Notes: a model not told the origin generated them from the sequence alone. Positions 33,433 through 44,489 are shown, counted from the stretch's first letter. The stretch is DNA of 64,000 nt from Agrostemma githago (GCA_958450325.1 OY288241.1:54136078-54200077), one strand, 5' to 3'. Numbers and translations are program-made.

Positions 33433-34376
33433 TCTTCAATCTCCCGACATGACTACGGAAAAGGTGGTATTTATGAGAGCGGGTTCACCAGATGTCCTAG
33501 AGACTCGATGAATGCTCATAACTGAGCGACTGGAAACGAGACCCTTGATTTACGTGTGTTTGCGGTCATCGATTTAGGGACTCAAGTGCTTTAGACACTC
33601 GGCGTGTTCGGCAAAAACGCCTAACAGACTTATGTCTCTGGAGCGAGACGATTTGATACAAATCTCGGGAGTGAGATGTATAGAAGAGGTCTTCTCGAGA
33701 CGAGACGACCCAAAATGTAAAACCTCTAATAGAGGCGACCCTAGTAACTAACACAGACATTTAATCACACGGTTGTACGACGTAAGGAATTGATCACGAT
33801 CCCGGCTCGGAATCAAAGAGTTTTGATGCTGTTGAAAATGGGTGAATTTTGCAAATGAGACCCTTTCTTTTGGAAAGTGGGATTCATAAATCGGTGTCAC
33901 GTTGGCGTAGTGACATCGTTTGTGATGTGTTGAAAAGGTTTTGCTACGTGATCGTCGATGACTCGACGATAGCAAAGTGTAAGTGGTGATTTTACAGAAG
34001 AAGCATGGTTCTAAAGGAACCGGTTTTGAAATAGTAATATTGTGCTTTTATCGAGACTACTGTTGATTTGCTATTTCAACATTTGTGGTGTAGAGGTCGT
34101 TCGTTAGAGAACGTGGTGTCCGTGACGGTGCTTTGAAGGTGACTAAATCCTTATTACAGAATTTAGGTAGTGAAAGTGTCTTTAGAAATTTTTTAAAAAC
34201 GGGTGATCCACGCTTGTCAATTCCATTAACTGGTGTTTCGACGGTGGGGGTGCAGTGTGAAAAGCATTTTGAGGATGTAACCGTTTAGGTTTCCTTGACT
34301 TCATTAATTGAAGTTCGGTTGTGTTAGCGGTATACGTGATTTATTTTGTTTTTGAAAATAAAATGAAACCGTGTAG
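33433..34376 (-). other. Tat1 5' leader, gag-proximal part
   Basis: Untranslated leader between LTR-B and gag. Positions 33500-33800 match the end of the window (63715-64000) in Tat2, including AGACGAGACGACCCAAAATGTAAAACC and GTTGTACGACGTAAGGA. Positions about 34245-34376 match the Tat0 leader (7142-7240). No reading frame. CACTA1 interrupts it at 34377. Confidence 0.7.
34374..34376. other. CACTA1 target duplication, left
   Basis: TAG; the same three bases follow the right end at 39114-39116. Three bases is the rule for CACTA elements. Confidence 0.85.
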
Positions 34377-34389
34377 CACTACAAGAAAG

Positions 34390-34660
34390 AACGTTCATTC
34401 CTACGGACCTGATTCGTAGGAAACATGCCAATTTCCGTCGGAATAAGCACGTTCCTACGGAAAATTCGTAGGAACCATTCCGTCGGTATACTTCGTCGGA
34501 AATAAATAACTTCCTACGACATTTTTCGTAGGAAATAACTTTCCTACAAATTGTTCCGTCGGAATGGCTAGTGACGAGTATTTGTTGACAAAAAATTCGT
34601 TGCTACGGAATATCGTCGGAACGGTTCAAATTTCCTACGGAAATTCCGTAGGACAATATC
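34390..34660. repeat. CACTA1 left subterminal repeats
   Basis: At least ten copies of a 10-12 base word TTCCTACGRAA or its complement TTCCGTAGGAA in both orientations, spaced 15-30 bases. The right end (38930-39090) has fewer copies of the same word. Confidence 0.85.
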
Positions 34661-34665
34661 TTTCC

Positions 34666-34800
34666 CTACTACTACAAAACATCAATTAGACATGGATCAT
34701 TTCCACCAATAGACATGCATTTTTTTTGCGCCCTATGTCTATTTATAAATATAGACATAGGTTATATGTTTGCCCCATGTCTATTGAGCTGCTAATTACA
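34666..34800 (+). mobile_element. Left end of a nested CACTA3-type element (fragment)
   Basis: CTACTACTACAAAACATC followed by ATAGACATAGG words in both orientations, like the CACTA3 fragment at 41397. The first base differs from CACTAC and no matching right end was found, so this may be a decayed or partial copy. Confidence 0.4.
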
Positions 34801-35091
34801 AAAAAATAATACAAAATAGCACTTCCACGTATAGAGAATAATTAATTAAATTCTATTATAACAAAACAATTAATTACAACCCAAACATTATCTCTCTTCC
34901 TTTTACACTGTAGAGATACTTAACAACAAATCCAAATTGCATACCCAATGTAGAATTTGTAGAAGTGCTCATTTATCTCACATTTAGAGGAAGAGGCAAT
35001 ACTAAGATCAAGAATACTACACATGAATATTTAGTAAGCAAGAAAACTTTTTCTCTAATCCTCATTCGATCGTGATGGCCTTTAGCACTGC

Positions 35092-35433
35092 ACAACCATC
35101 CCTCTTAGGAAAAATAACTCGTGGTTCCATCTTGACTATAAGCCATAGTCATGCACCAGCAATATGGAGCTTCATAGTCCACGCGAGAGCCCAGGTTGTC
35201 ATAAACCATGCTTTTACTTTCCCGTCAATAGCAGTACAAAATATTAACTGAAGCATAGATATACACATATATAAGAGTGAAACAAAACACGGGTAATACT
35301 CGGCAATAGATTATTTGAGAAGTTGCAAAAGTACCACCTGAATGCTTTGTTTGTAGTGTGGGCACACCGAGTTAACGAAGACCTCGTGCTCCTCAAAGGT
35401 ATACTGTATTGAACCGGTAGCAGCATCCCACAC
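35092..35433 (-). pseudogene. Captured TOPLESS-type WD40 exons in CACTA1
   Basis: Minus strand, two exons around an intron with GT (35337) and AG (about 35244). Exon A reads VWDAATGSIQYTFEEHEVFV, then SVCPHYKQSIQ. Exon B reads IFCTAIDGKVKAW, then after a one-base shift YDNLGSRVDYEAP and TMAYSQDGT, and stops. These blocks match the WD40 part of plant TOPLESS/TPR corepressors (VWD..G...YTFEGHEAPVYSVCPHYK, TAIDGKIKAWLYDN). TOPLESS proteins repress transcription with EAR-motif factors, but this piece covers only about one blade and is broken. The kept intron shows capture from genomic DNA, not from mRNA. Confidence 0.8.
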
Positions 35434-36278
35434 ACAGTTGAAGAGAAGAAAAGTATGTGTGAGCGAGAATGAATGAATAAATACATACATGAAAAATGAA
35501 AAGAGATGAACATACTTGAAAAAGGAAGAAGATAGTGGGAAGTAGGAGGGGATTGACTGGTTATCACCCCTCCAAAATTCAACAAACAAATATGTTTGCA
35601 GTAATTTTCATACAACAGCCAGAATTACAAAACACTTGAACTCTTCATTTCCTCTGTTTCAAAGAACCATTAGATAGTTAATTAGATACTACTCTTGATG
35701 GAATTAATCAAAAAAACTACACCAAAGCATCACCCCACCATACTTAGGCGATGACTTAATCCTCGGCAATACTTGACTTATAAGCACCTGAGACGGAATA
35801 ACCCCGCTGCACCAGTAGCAGCAGGAATGCCAAGAAAAACCTGTGACGGATATAAACCGAAGGGTTTGTCCTAAATCACAGGGTTTGAACTTAGAAGCAA
35901 GGTTAGCTAAAACAAAAGGCTTTGGTACGATTCTAGATTTAATAATAACAATTTGACAGCAATAAACATCTGTCACAGGTTTCACGCCGATTGAAAAATT
36001 TGACAGCAGCAAACACAATTCATGTAGATTTCAATACAACAACAGAAATTCAAACAAACACGACACAGAAATTAACATCACAATAGTTCATCCCAGCACC
36101 TAAGAAAGAGTAAAAAGAAGCGAAAGGGATCATATTCGTCTATTAACATCAATAGTCAATACTACAAGATCTCCAAATCAAGGTGAGAAAGTAAGTAATG
36201 AAATCTCCAAATCTAATCTAATATAGTACTCTATAATAGAGAAGAACTTACAGCTGATTTGGGAAAGAATGTACGTAC

Positions 36279-36355
36279 CTCGTCCACAACAATAGGTACC
36301 TTCCAAATACCAGTTCCTCGCAACCTGCCACTACTTTGTTGTACTACAAGCAGCT
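36279..36355 (-). pseudogene. Captured exon of unknown gene in CACTA1
   Basis: Minus strand: acceptor TTTATCCAG, an open block of about 25 codons (QQSSGRLRGTGIWKVPIVVD within it), then donor GTACGT. The intact splice signals suggest a real exon, possibly from the same gene as the next fragment. I do not recognise it. Confidence 0.4.
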
Positions 36356-36490
36356 GGATAAAGAAATCATATACAAATGAATTCTACAAGTCAAACCTTA
36401 AATTATAAATTTACTTTGTATAGTCACTTGAGCAACAACAACATTAACCAAGTGGGGGATAGGGACGAAAGGTATGGATCATAGTTACCT

Positions 36491-36602
36491 CTTTTTGAGT
36501 TGCAGTTAGATCAACTTCTAAATTATCAAGGACGCGATCGGCTACACCCTCTCCTTCACTTACGTGTCCAAGCACAGATCTAATGTATTTATTGCCTAGG
36601 CA
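36491..36602 (-). pseudogene. Captured exon resembling ClpC N-domain in CACTA1
   Basis: Minus strand: acceptor TGCCTAG, then NKYIRSVLGHVSEGEGVADR and VLDNLEVDLTATQKE, then donor GTAACT. The pattern NYIxSxxLLGLxxEGEGVAxRVLxNL is that of the N-terminal repeat of plant Clp/Hsp100 chaperones (ClpC-type, plastid). The segment is one exon and codes no ATPase part. The identification rests on about 30 residues. Confidence 0.5.
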
Positions 36603-36609
36603 TGAAGGA

Positions 36610-37900
36610 AAGAACATTTAGTCCGAATTTAGCTCAGTGTTATGCACGGGTTGTAGATGATAACCATACACATAATGTTAGTGAATAAAAAATGTCTGTA
36701 GATAGAAACATTATATAACTTCTTAATTTCACCCCTAATAAAACATGTCAGGGACAGAGAAAATTTAACATCATAATGTTAGTGAAGTTTCTCCACTGAC
36801 TATCAGAGATATCCTAAACGAGTAATACAAATCAAACAATTAAAGTAAATTAAATGCAAATTCCTTGGTAAATTTGATTGATAGCAGAAGAAAACGTACT
36901 ATAATGCATTTTTTTAAACCAATCAACCAATATTTTGAATCATTATCTATCTACTCCTTGATTGAATCATAAGTTAGAGTAAATACATAAATGTGATGAC
37001 AAAGTCGGGATCATAAGAAGAAAGCAGGGATGTGAGTTGAAGAATGTCACTAAAACAAACATCTACTGAGCCGATGAGCGAGCCAACCAGGTCCAAGTCC
37101 CCAAAGCATCCCATGATAATCTGCCACATAGTACTAGACTAATAAAAATGAAAGAATGGAGGAATAACGAAATGAAGGAATGAAGTTACAACGAAACTTC
37201 ATTCAAATCCAATTTGTGTAGAGAAACTTCACAATCATCTTTCCCTGCAATTGCATCCAAAAAAGGTTACAGCTACGAGAACCAACTTGAAAAACAAATA
37301 ACTAATAAAAACATTCCTATAAAATCACATACGAAGTACATATCTTGAATATCAAAACATTGGACACCATCTCATTGACCATCAACTACTTGTCAATTAC
37401 ACAGACCATCAAAATTGAATCGAAAATTCTGAAATTAACATAAAGAACGATGTATCTTACAGTTGCGCACACTTAATCAACAAAATTGAATCAAACTTCA
37501 AAATGAAACACAAGTTCGTATTAAATAGTTCGGAAACAAGAACTTTAACTAAATTAATCAGGAAAATCGGGTTAATATTGACGAAACCCTAATTTATCAA
37601 TACACAAATAAACATAAATTAGATCATAGAAATTGGCAAATCAAAACTCACATAGATTAGGAAGAGTAGAATGAAAAAGGGGCGTCGGGGAATGGCAGCG
37701 GGTGTGGCTACGAACGACAGAGAACGGCTGGGTCAAAGGAAAACAACGGAGAATGGAGGTGTATGAATTGGGGAATGACAGTAGAGTAGATAGCAGTATG
37801 AAGAAACATTTTAGAGCAGTAGATCAAAGATCATATTGCATTTGAGTAACATTAAAGCATCAAAGATCATATAAGCATTTGTGCAGTTTGATTATCATTT
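36610..37900. other. Inner CACTA1 sequence without recognised gene
   Basis: AT-rich sequence with possible intron and untranslated parts of the captured gene(s). 37680-37760 is more GC-rich (GGCGTCGGGGAATGGCAGCGGG) and on the minus strand could be the 5' end of the captured gene. No protein is recognisable. Confidence 0.4.
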
Positions 37901-37979
37901 TAGGGTTTATATTTTTGGGATCGCACTTTTTGAACTACTTTTGTTTTAGAGTAGGTGGTTCAACTTGATATGCTGATTA

Positions 37980-38182
37980 TAGCTGTTCATGGGACGTACC
38001 GCCCGAGTGGCCCGTCCCGCCCGACCCGAATTTTTAGCGGGCTTGGACACAACATTTTCAAAAATATACAAAGGCCCGGCCCGCGAACCCGTCCCAAACC
38101 TGCTAACCCGCTTGTCCGTGGGCCAAAATATCACACTTAACCCGGCCCGTGTCCGGCCCGAACCCGCAAATGATCACCTCTA
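37980..38182. mobile_element. MITE-like unit with GCCCGGCCCG motifs (tentative)
   Basis: Begins TAGCTGTTCATGGG and ends CAAATGATCACCTCTA, imperfect inverted ends of the hAT-like type. The inside is rich in CCCGNCCCG words. An eight-base target duplication is not clear, so the class is uncertain. Confidence 0.35.
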
Positions 38183-38418
38183 ATGATGATATAGGTATCC
38201 ACTAATGGAGAATTGTAAACCGGTTCAAAATCGTGTACCCGATTTTTAAAACTGTTAACTGAATTCAGAATATACCAGATATCGGATATAATCAGGTATC
38301 GGATTGAGTCAAATCAAAGCAGGTCAGTTTCGGTCACTATGATATTTCAGTATTGTCGATTGTCGGACGGGTCCGATCTAGAGTGAGTCGGATTGGTTTC
38401 TCAAGTCGGATCGGGTTT

Positions 38419-38579
38419 TGACAGGTCTAATTGGCGTCGTTTAAGTTGATTAATTAGTGTCGATTTCTATTTGCTACGATATGTTGTATATTACATGAGT
38501 CAGATCATTGTGGGTTAGTTACGTCGATTTTCCAATCGTCGAGATATAATCGCCACGAAAATATGATTTTCGTGTAGTG
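38419..38579 (+). mobile_element. Right-end fragment of a CACTA2-like element
   Basis: Ends GATTTTCGTGTAGTG and contains ATTAGTGTCGATT and CGTCGATTTTCCAAT, as in the right end of CACTA2 (62480-62606). No left end was seen, so it is a fragment nested in CACTA1. Confidence 0.4.
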
Positions 38580-38929
38580 AGACCCGTGACCCGTATAACC
38601 TGCCCGTATTTGTCTCGACCCGTATTACCCGATCCGCTTGACAGGTCTTCAGTAGTAGAAGTGAATAAAATAAACGACTTCATATCATGTAATAATAGAT
38701 AAAATCACGTGAATATTTTGAGGATACTAACTAATATACACACACACAAGCTAAGGGCAAAAATTTAATGGGGTATTTCATTCGTTTTTCGGGTTCGGTC
38801 ACTTTATGTTCAAAATACGGGGCGAATATAAACAGATAAACAGTATGTGAGGAAAAATGACTTTTAATGTATGAATTAACATTTAGTTAAATCGTTCATG
38901 AAACTAATTTGTTAGAGCTACAAATTTTC

Positions 38930-39113
38930 CTACGAAACATTCCGCAGCCTAAAATGTTTCCTACCACAAGACCGTAGGAATTTCGTAGGAGTGCTTTAAA
39001 GGAGCGACGAGTTAGCATTCCGTAGGAAATATTTGTTGGAACTATTTACTTTCCTACGCCTTTCTAGATCCGTAGGAATTATTCCGTTGGAGTTTGCACT
39101 AATTCTTGTAGTG
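38930..39113. repeat. CACTA1 right subterminal repeats and terminal repeat
   Basis: Words TTCCTACGAAA, CCGTAGGAATTTCGTAGGA and ATCCGTAGGAATTATTCCG, then the terminal TTCTTGTAGTG. TAG at 39114-39116 is the duplicated target. Confidence 0.8.
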
Positions 39114-39116
39114 TAG

Positions 39117-39360
39117 GGTACCTCGATCCCATTAGTCGAGAGTTCGATGGTATTAACGGTCCTCGTTGCTGACGAGTTTTACTTTGACCAAGATGATGGC
39201 GCTAAAAAAGGGTCTTTCGAAAGTAGTGAGTGTAAAATTTGTCATGTTTTGAAAATGACTTTAATTTGGCTGGAGCATCGGCGCTTAAATGGTAGTTTTG
39301 AAAAAAAGACGTTTCATTCTCAAAAACGGAGTTGGGTGCGGTTGAATATGTTGTCGTGGT
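39117..39360 (-). other. Tat1 5' leader, LTR-proximal part (PBS lost)
   Basis: Matches the Tat0 leader 7331-7603. On the minus strand it follows the end of LTR-B directly at GTCCACA/CCACGACAAC. The 430 bases holding the primer binding site in the Tat0 copy (7604-8041) are missing, so Tat1 could not prime reverse transcription normally. Confidence 0.65.
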
Positions 39361-41396
39361 GTGGACGTCTGTCTGCACCGCCCGGCGCCCCGCGCGGGAC
39401 TGATCCGGTTTTTCAATGTATGGCGGCGGCCACCCACGCGGCTCCCTCCCGGTCGAGGGCCGGTCCGATTTCGTGTACGGGGCGATGTTTTGGACCTCGA
39501 TTCGGATGACGATCCGGACTTCTACAAGACGGGTACGGGCACCCGTGTTTTCGTTTGGAATCGATCGAGTCATGGTTGTAAATGTTTAAAGGCCGATATG
39601 TTTGGTAAGGCGATATTTTTAGTGAATTGAATTCGTTGCCGATTTGTGGAGTCGCCACCGAGTCAGTTATGGGGACTCGAAAACCATTCAATTCAGCTAT
39701 GATTCCTAGCCGGTACAAAGTTGAGGAGCACGGGACCTAAAGATAAAGACTTGTACCCTTAAGCATTCCATGCCTGGAATGACTCTCATTGCCAATGATT
39801 TCGAACATCCGGAAACCGTCGATTCTGAGTAAGGGGTGAGAGTACGTAATGGGAAGCCAACATTCGATAGATATCGACCCCCAATCCCGCCTGCACTATA
39901 GCGGCCTCTACTAATCAATCGGTGGGCTGATAACTTTTTTCTTTCATTGTGGCGGAAGTATTGTAACATCCATTGTTTTCACCCTATACCTTTTGCTATG
40001 TCGATTGTTTAAGGGCAAGGAAGTTTTATCGTCGAAGTAATTGTGTTTGCATTCTTTGCATGCGATTTCATGTGACAAGCAGGCCTTGAAAAGATGCACA
40101 TTGGAGAGTAGAGAGTACTAATATTATAGGTATTAGCAAATCAGTTTTAACGTGATATAATGGATATTAGTCATTCTTGTGATATACCTTACATGGTATT
40201 CCGCTTCAGATGCGTCTGCTCGGTATTAGTAAGGATGCATTGAACTGTGTAAGGTGAGCACCGGGACTAATACGGAACCCGACCATCACTTTGTTCATTT
40301 TTAGCTTATTTATGTTCTGATTTCCGTGTTAGGTGATTTAGCATGCGATTATAAGGTCATAAAAGCAATAAATCATACGAAAAACTGTAAATGCGAATGT
40401 AAGTAAATCACGTTGTGAGGAGTTGCATCCTCGGAGTATACACTAAACGGGATACGATTCATAAATAGTTGAGAATGGATCTCGGAATTACTCGGGTCTA
40501 TTTAGTGTATTTTAGTGTTTGCGGTTGAAGTTGGGACGTTACGTGTTTTATTATGCGTGGTGGACCTAGTGTCCATGTTTAGTATTATCGTAGTGCATAA
40601 TATAAAAGGTGCAAGAATGTAAAGTTTTGTTTAGATAACAACCTAGTGACGACCCGGCTTCAAAGGCGGATCCTCCTAGCTTTCTCGCTGATTTCGGCAG
40701 AGTTCCGTTACCGTTGACCCTTCCTGCGGCTATTCCGGCAGAGCTCCGCTTCTACTGGCTGGTTCAGCGGCTATTCCGGCAGAACTTCGTTACTAAACTA
40801 TAGCTAATCGAACACAGACACCTCGGGATCGAGTGGAGTGCTCAAAGGTGAGGAGTAGCGTCGATGTCGCTTTTATCGGAACTACGATCGAGTGGATCGT
40901 ATGTCTCAGGTGTCGGAGTGCGAGCCCTTAGCGAGAAACTGTTTACAAGTGAAGAGGGAAGAGAGAATTGAAGTGTGTTGAAATGAGGGGGTGGAGGGGG
41001 AGTATTTATAGGTGTTTTCGGTCCTCGTCACCCGGATAGGCGCCTGAGCCCAGGCACACCAGAACTCTGGCGGGTTTAGGAGCGGGAAGACACAGGCGCG
41101 CAAGATGTGGAACTCGGAGTTTTGGAGATACGATTTTGATACTTTCCAAAATCGAGAGGTGGGTGTATAATACGAAGCTTGGAGATTAAGTTTTCCCCGG
41201 TTTTGACCTAGCGCTGTGGTGTTTATTGGGCCTCGGGTGTGCATCCCGGGGTTCACTTGGCGCGGTGCTGACTCGGTTCGAGTTTCGGGACCGACTCAGG
41301 GTCCCGGTGTCAGAATTGACTCTAATTAGTGTCTATGCGTCTGTAACGACACGACTAAAGCTGCCAAGATGTTAGTTTAATTTTTCCGAGTAATTA
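39361..41396 (-). repeat. LTR-B of Tat array, 5' end truncated
   Basis: Homologous to LTR-A: 39361-39925 equals one unit of the 557-bp repeat, 39926-40137 equals 9728-9930, and 40138-41396 equals 20165-21390. It ends abruptly at TAATTA before the CACTA3 terminal repeat; the last 75 bases up to the LTR start lie in the inverted segment at 42560-42840. A TATA-like CTATAAATACTCC is at 41002-41012. It is the 5' LTR of Tat1 and the 3' LTR of Tat2. Confidence 0.75.
41002..41012 (-). promoter_or_regulatory. TATA-like element of LTR-B
   Basis: Minus strand CTATAAATACT, in line with the LTR-A element at 20967-20979 and followed on the minus strand by a C-rich block in both LTRs. Confidence 0.6.
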
Positions 41397-42556
41397 CACT
41401 ACTACAAAATTAGTCATAGACATGACCTAATAGACATAGGTTAAAAGAAAAACCCACATCTATTTTTAATAGACATAGGTTATTATTTAAAAGAAAATAT
41501 ACATAGGTCAAAATTTAAACCCATGTGTTATAGACATAGGTCAAAGTAAAACCTATGTCTATAATAAATGATTAGATGTAGGACCTTTTAGAAATCCATG
41601 TATATTGATATAAGAATAATAAACTAGTGTCCCATGTCTATACTCCTAGACTAATAAAGTAATAAACCATAAATTACTCATCCTTCCTCTAGAATTCTTC
41701 ACGCAGCCTCGTTCCCCACGTCTTCCTTTTCATTTTTTTTCCATGTAGCCATCATTAAACTTTTTTTTTCTGGGTTTCATTGAATCATTTAACACCCCTC
41801 TATCATCTTCATTTCCTGATTTCCTTAATTTATTCCTCTCATTCATAATCGAACTCCCACTTTCATAACACGCTCCTCATCCAATTGATCTCCATGTCCA
41901 TCCTCAATTAGCAGCACCTGCCGCCACGCTCGCCACATCGGCTACCTCTGCCGACGCCTCATTTCCACCGCCACACGATCCGATCCTTCACATTTGACTT
42001 CTGACTAGTTTTTTGGGGCGTTTTAGCGTCAGAGTGGAGGCGATTGACTTCTGAACATGTATATGTTAATATGCTGATTTTGAATAAATTATTTTGTTAA
42101 TTTCCTTGATTGGTTGTTATTTTCTGCTGATTTTGTTTGCATTTTTCTGTGATACAATTGATGCTGTGATTAGATTAGTTCTGAATTATGTGACGGTACC
42201 TTTTTTGGGAGATTTCAATTAGTTTTTGTTGATGAATGAAAATAATTCCTAATTGGCGATTAGGTTTCCGGAATTAATTGATTTTTGCAAATATTTAGTA
42301 TGTCCGGAATATCTAGGGTTTGCTGTGTTGATGCGTAGAATATTTAGTATGCTCATATATACTTTTTGGTGTTTTTTTATGCATAAAGCACGGAATATGA
42401 ATTGAAATACTAGTGTATATGTGTTGTTCTCTTACTATGACAAGATTTTGATGCAGTTGATGTTGAAACTCGAAAATGGCGTGGTTATTCGGAGATCTTT
42501 GACGGTTCATAGAGGTTCTCATAAGGTCAACTATATATATATAGAGGTTCATAGAG
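41397..42556 (+). mobile_element. CACTA3 fragment (one end)
   Basis: Starts CACTACTACAAAATTAG after TTA. It is followed by about eight words of the ATAGACATAGGTT type in both orientations (41415-41640), which are its subterminal repeats. No opposite end was found before the inverted Tat segment begins. The inner part has a C-rich stretch (41780-42000, with CCGCCACGCTCGCCACATC) that may derive from a host gene 5' region, but no protein was recognised. A GGTTCATAGAGGTTCTCATAAG word is duplicated at the junction (42507-42570). Confidence 0.65.
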
Positions 42557-42559
42557 GTT

Positions 42560-42840
42560 CTCATAAGCCTAGGCTGGCGAGCCTCAACACGTAATCTAGC
42601 GGACTTAAAACGATCCGACCGGATAGCCACCAGGTCGTAATCTTCGATTGACCTGGGTGGCTATACTTTGACTTTCGTCTTTTCCAAGCCTCAGTCAAAG
42701 TGGTGGCTTCTATAGACACCAAGATTTGGACCTGGTGGCTGCAGAAGGGCACAACAAACACCCAATGACGATCGGACTGCAACGCGACGCGGGTTCGTGA
42801 TGTTTTAGATAGTTTTTCTATAGAACGGATCAAATAATTA
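42560..42840 (+). other. Inverted segment of Tat2 LTR start and 3' region
   Basis: Reverse complement of the type of sequence at 21380-21610. In plus orientation it now reads ...CGAGCCTCAACACG, TCGATTGACC, CAAAGTGGTGGCTTC (polypurine tract), TATAGACACC (LTR start) and ...CTATAGAACGGATCAAATAATTA. It ends at 42840, and the normal orientation resumes with TCTCACCGCATTGTGC (compare 23657). So the junction of LTR-B and Tat2 was inverted together with CACTA3. Confidence 0.7.
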
Positions 42841-42956
42841 TTTCTCACCGCATTGTGCAAGGCCTAGTGAGTATCCTTATTCGTGTCTATTGGTTCATGT
42901 TTTGAATTTTTTTTGGCTTTGGTTGGGCTTGGTTTGTTTTGTTTATATCTGTATTG

Positions 42957-42961
42957 CTTCG
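42957..42961 (+). other. Target duplication of Ogre-like element, left
   Basis: CTTCG before TGTAGACACC; the same bases follow at 51803-51807. Confidence 0.9.
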
Positions 42962-43338
42962 TGTAGACACCCACATTTGGCCGTTAGGTGTCTATAGCAG
43001 TTTCCAAAAAACACCCGATGATGATCGGACGCAAACATGTTTCTATGCGCTCGGATGTGGGCTCGAAACCATTAGTTTTTGGCTTGGGTTTTTTACGGAG
43101 TACAAATCTCACAAAAACGACCTCAAATTCAGGCCCAGTGGGTCATTTCCAATCAAATAAGACTAATTTGGGTGAAAACCGACACCAGAAATAAAACCGT
43201 CTTTTAGCAACCGGGGCAAACCCAGGTCAAAGCCGTTTCCGAGAGCAAACCCGCGGTCCTCTTTCAGGTGAGCCACTCGATCGAGTCCATCAGGGCACTT
43301 GATCGAGTAACCCTAGACAAGGAGGGGGAGCAATTGCC

Positions 43339-43347
43339 TATATAAAC
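43339..43347 (+). promoter_or_regulatory. TATA box of Ogre-like 5' LTR
   Basis: TATATAAAC in the context TTGCCTATATAAACACC, repeated in the right LTR at 49747-49755. A leader rich in ACCCTAA and CATCAAC words follows. It probably sets the transcription start about 30 bases downstream. Confidence 0.75.
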
Positions 43348-44489
43348 ACCCCCCTTGCATGCAATTGAAACCCTAACTTTCATAACTAGACATCAACTTT
43401 TCACAACTTTTACACATCCTAATCAACCCTAATCAACCCCTCTATAACCCTAATCTTCACCCATCACAATTCACCCTCTTCAACCTTAAACCCTGGCATC
43501 TAGGAACCCTAAACCACCATAACTCAACTTACATCAACCTCGATTCTCCCGTGCTAAAGCCACAACTAACGAGATCTATCCGAGACTAAGAAACATGTAG
43601 GTTGAGGGTGCAAAATCCCGTTCTTTTCTCTTCTCCTTTCTTTCATCGTTTCGTCCGCGCGTCATTATCGTCATTGTCGTCTTTTTTCATTTTTTTATTT
43701 TTATCGCCGCGTCTCTAATATCGATAATAATTACTAGTATAAAAACATTAAAATACTTATGGATTCGTGTCGAGTCCGAATGACGACGGGATAAGGAAAT
43801 CCGAATATACAAGTGTGTTTCACCCGACGTTGCCGGGCGCTTATCCCGACACCCCTAGCGCTTGATTGTTGAAGTAAGTCAACGTAAACAATAATTTTTT
43901 TATTTTTGTTTGCATCATCATTAATCGCATATTTCATCGATTTCAAATACTATTTTCGAAACAAACATTTTTTTTATTAAGGTCGAAACCCTTTGACGCG
44001 GATCCGACGTCACACGATCCGCAAGGATTTATTACGATGTCGGGATACCGAGGGAAGCCAGTCAAGTTTTTTTTAAAATTCAAGTAGTTGCAAAGAGTCG
44101 TTCTTTAAATTCGATACCAATTCAATAATTGGATGTCGCATCTAAACGAACTATTCAACAAATCCAACTAATACGATTTTCGTTGATGCCAAAATAGTTG
44201 TCACCTAATTCAATAGAATTAATTATGACACTATAAACGCGCAGATTATTCATTTCGTTTTAGTTGATTTAAAACGACTTACAAATTTATTTTCTAGATT
44301 TCGCTCTAAATATTCTATATCGATTCAATAATCGAATATTGGATACGACGAATATCCAAATCTGAATCGAGCATAAATCATACAATATTTTTGTCCGATT
44401 CAATAAAAATCATCATTCCAAGGATGCGATACTGACTCCGTAGTCGAATATCAAATCTAACGAAATTAATCAAAAAGCCAAAACAACCC

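Larger units (their letters stand above)
34377..39113. mobile_element. CACTA1: non-autonomous CACTA transposon with captured gene fragments
   Basis: 4.7 kb with terminal inverted repeats CACTACAAGAA / TTCTTGTAGTG and a TAG duplication. Both ends carry many inverted copies of TTCCTACGGAA and TTCCGTAGGAA (34390-34660 and 38930-39090), the expected transposase-binding subterminal repeats. No transposase was found. The inner 35000-37800 holds host-gene-like exons with splice sites (TOPLESS-type WD40, Clp N-domain-like, one unknown), all on the minus strand. Further nested pieces: an AGACATAGG-type CACTA end near 34666, a GC-rich MITE-like unit at 37980-38182 and a CACTA2-like right end at about 38419-38579. 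It lies in the leader of Tat1, where the Tat0 leader shows the empty site. Confidence 0.85.
21465..39360 (-). mobile_element. Tat1: Tat/Ogre-type gypsy element lacking RT (interior)
   Basis: Interior of a minus-strand element between LTR-B (5') and LTR-A (3'). In minus-strand order: leader (39360-39114 and 34376-33433, split by CACTA1), gag (33432-31897), extra zinc-motif block (31745-31310), a spacer, archaeal-type RNase H (about 30870-30480), integrase (30199-29131), then two antisense genes (28434-22770 on the plus strand), minisatellites and a polypurine tract (21465-21480). Integrase and RNase H types, and antisense genes between pol and 3' LTR, fit the Tat lineage (Ogre, Retand). Protease and reverse transcriptase are absent. 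The primer binding site seen beside LTR-A is deleted beside LTR-B. Confidence 0.8.

Noticed and set aside
35704..36018. 104-codon frame in CACTA1 as a further captured gene
   Set aside because: No recognisable pattern, and neighbouring frames are equally open; left as unassigned CACTA1 sequence.
34666..38579. One nested CACTA from CTACTACTAC to GTGTAGTG inside CACTA1
   Set aside because: The two ends belong to different families (CACTA3-like left, CACTA2-like right) and no 3-bp duplication links them.
43360..43530. CCCTAA-rich stretch as telomeric repeat
   Set aside because: The words are irregular, are not TTTAGGG arrays, and recur in the other LTR as part of its leader.
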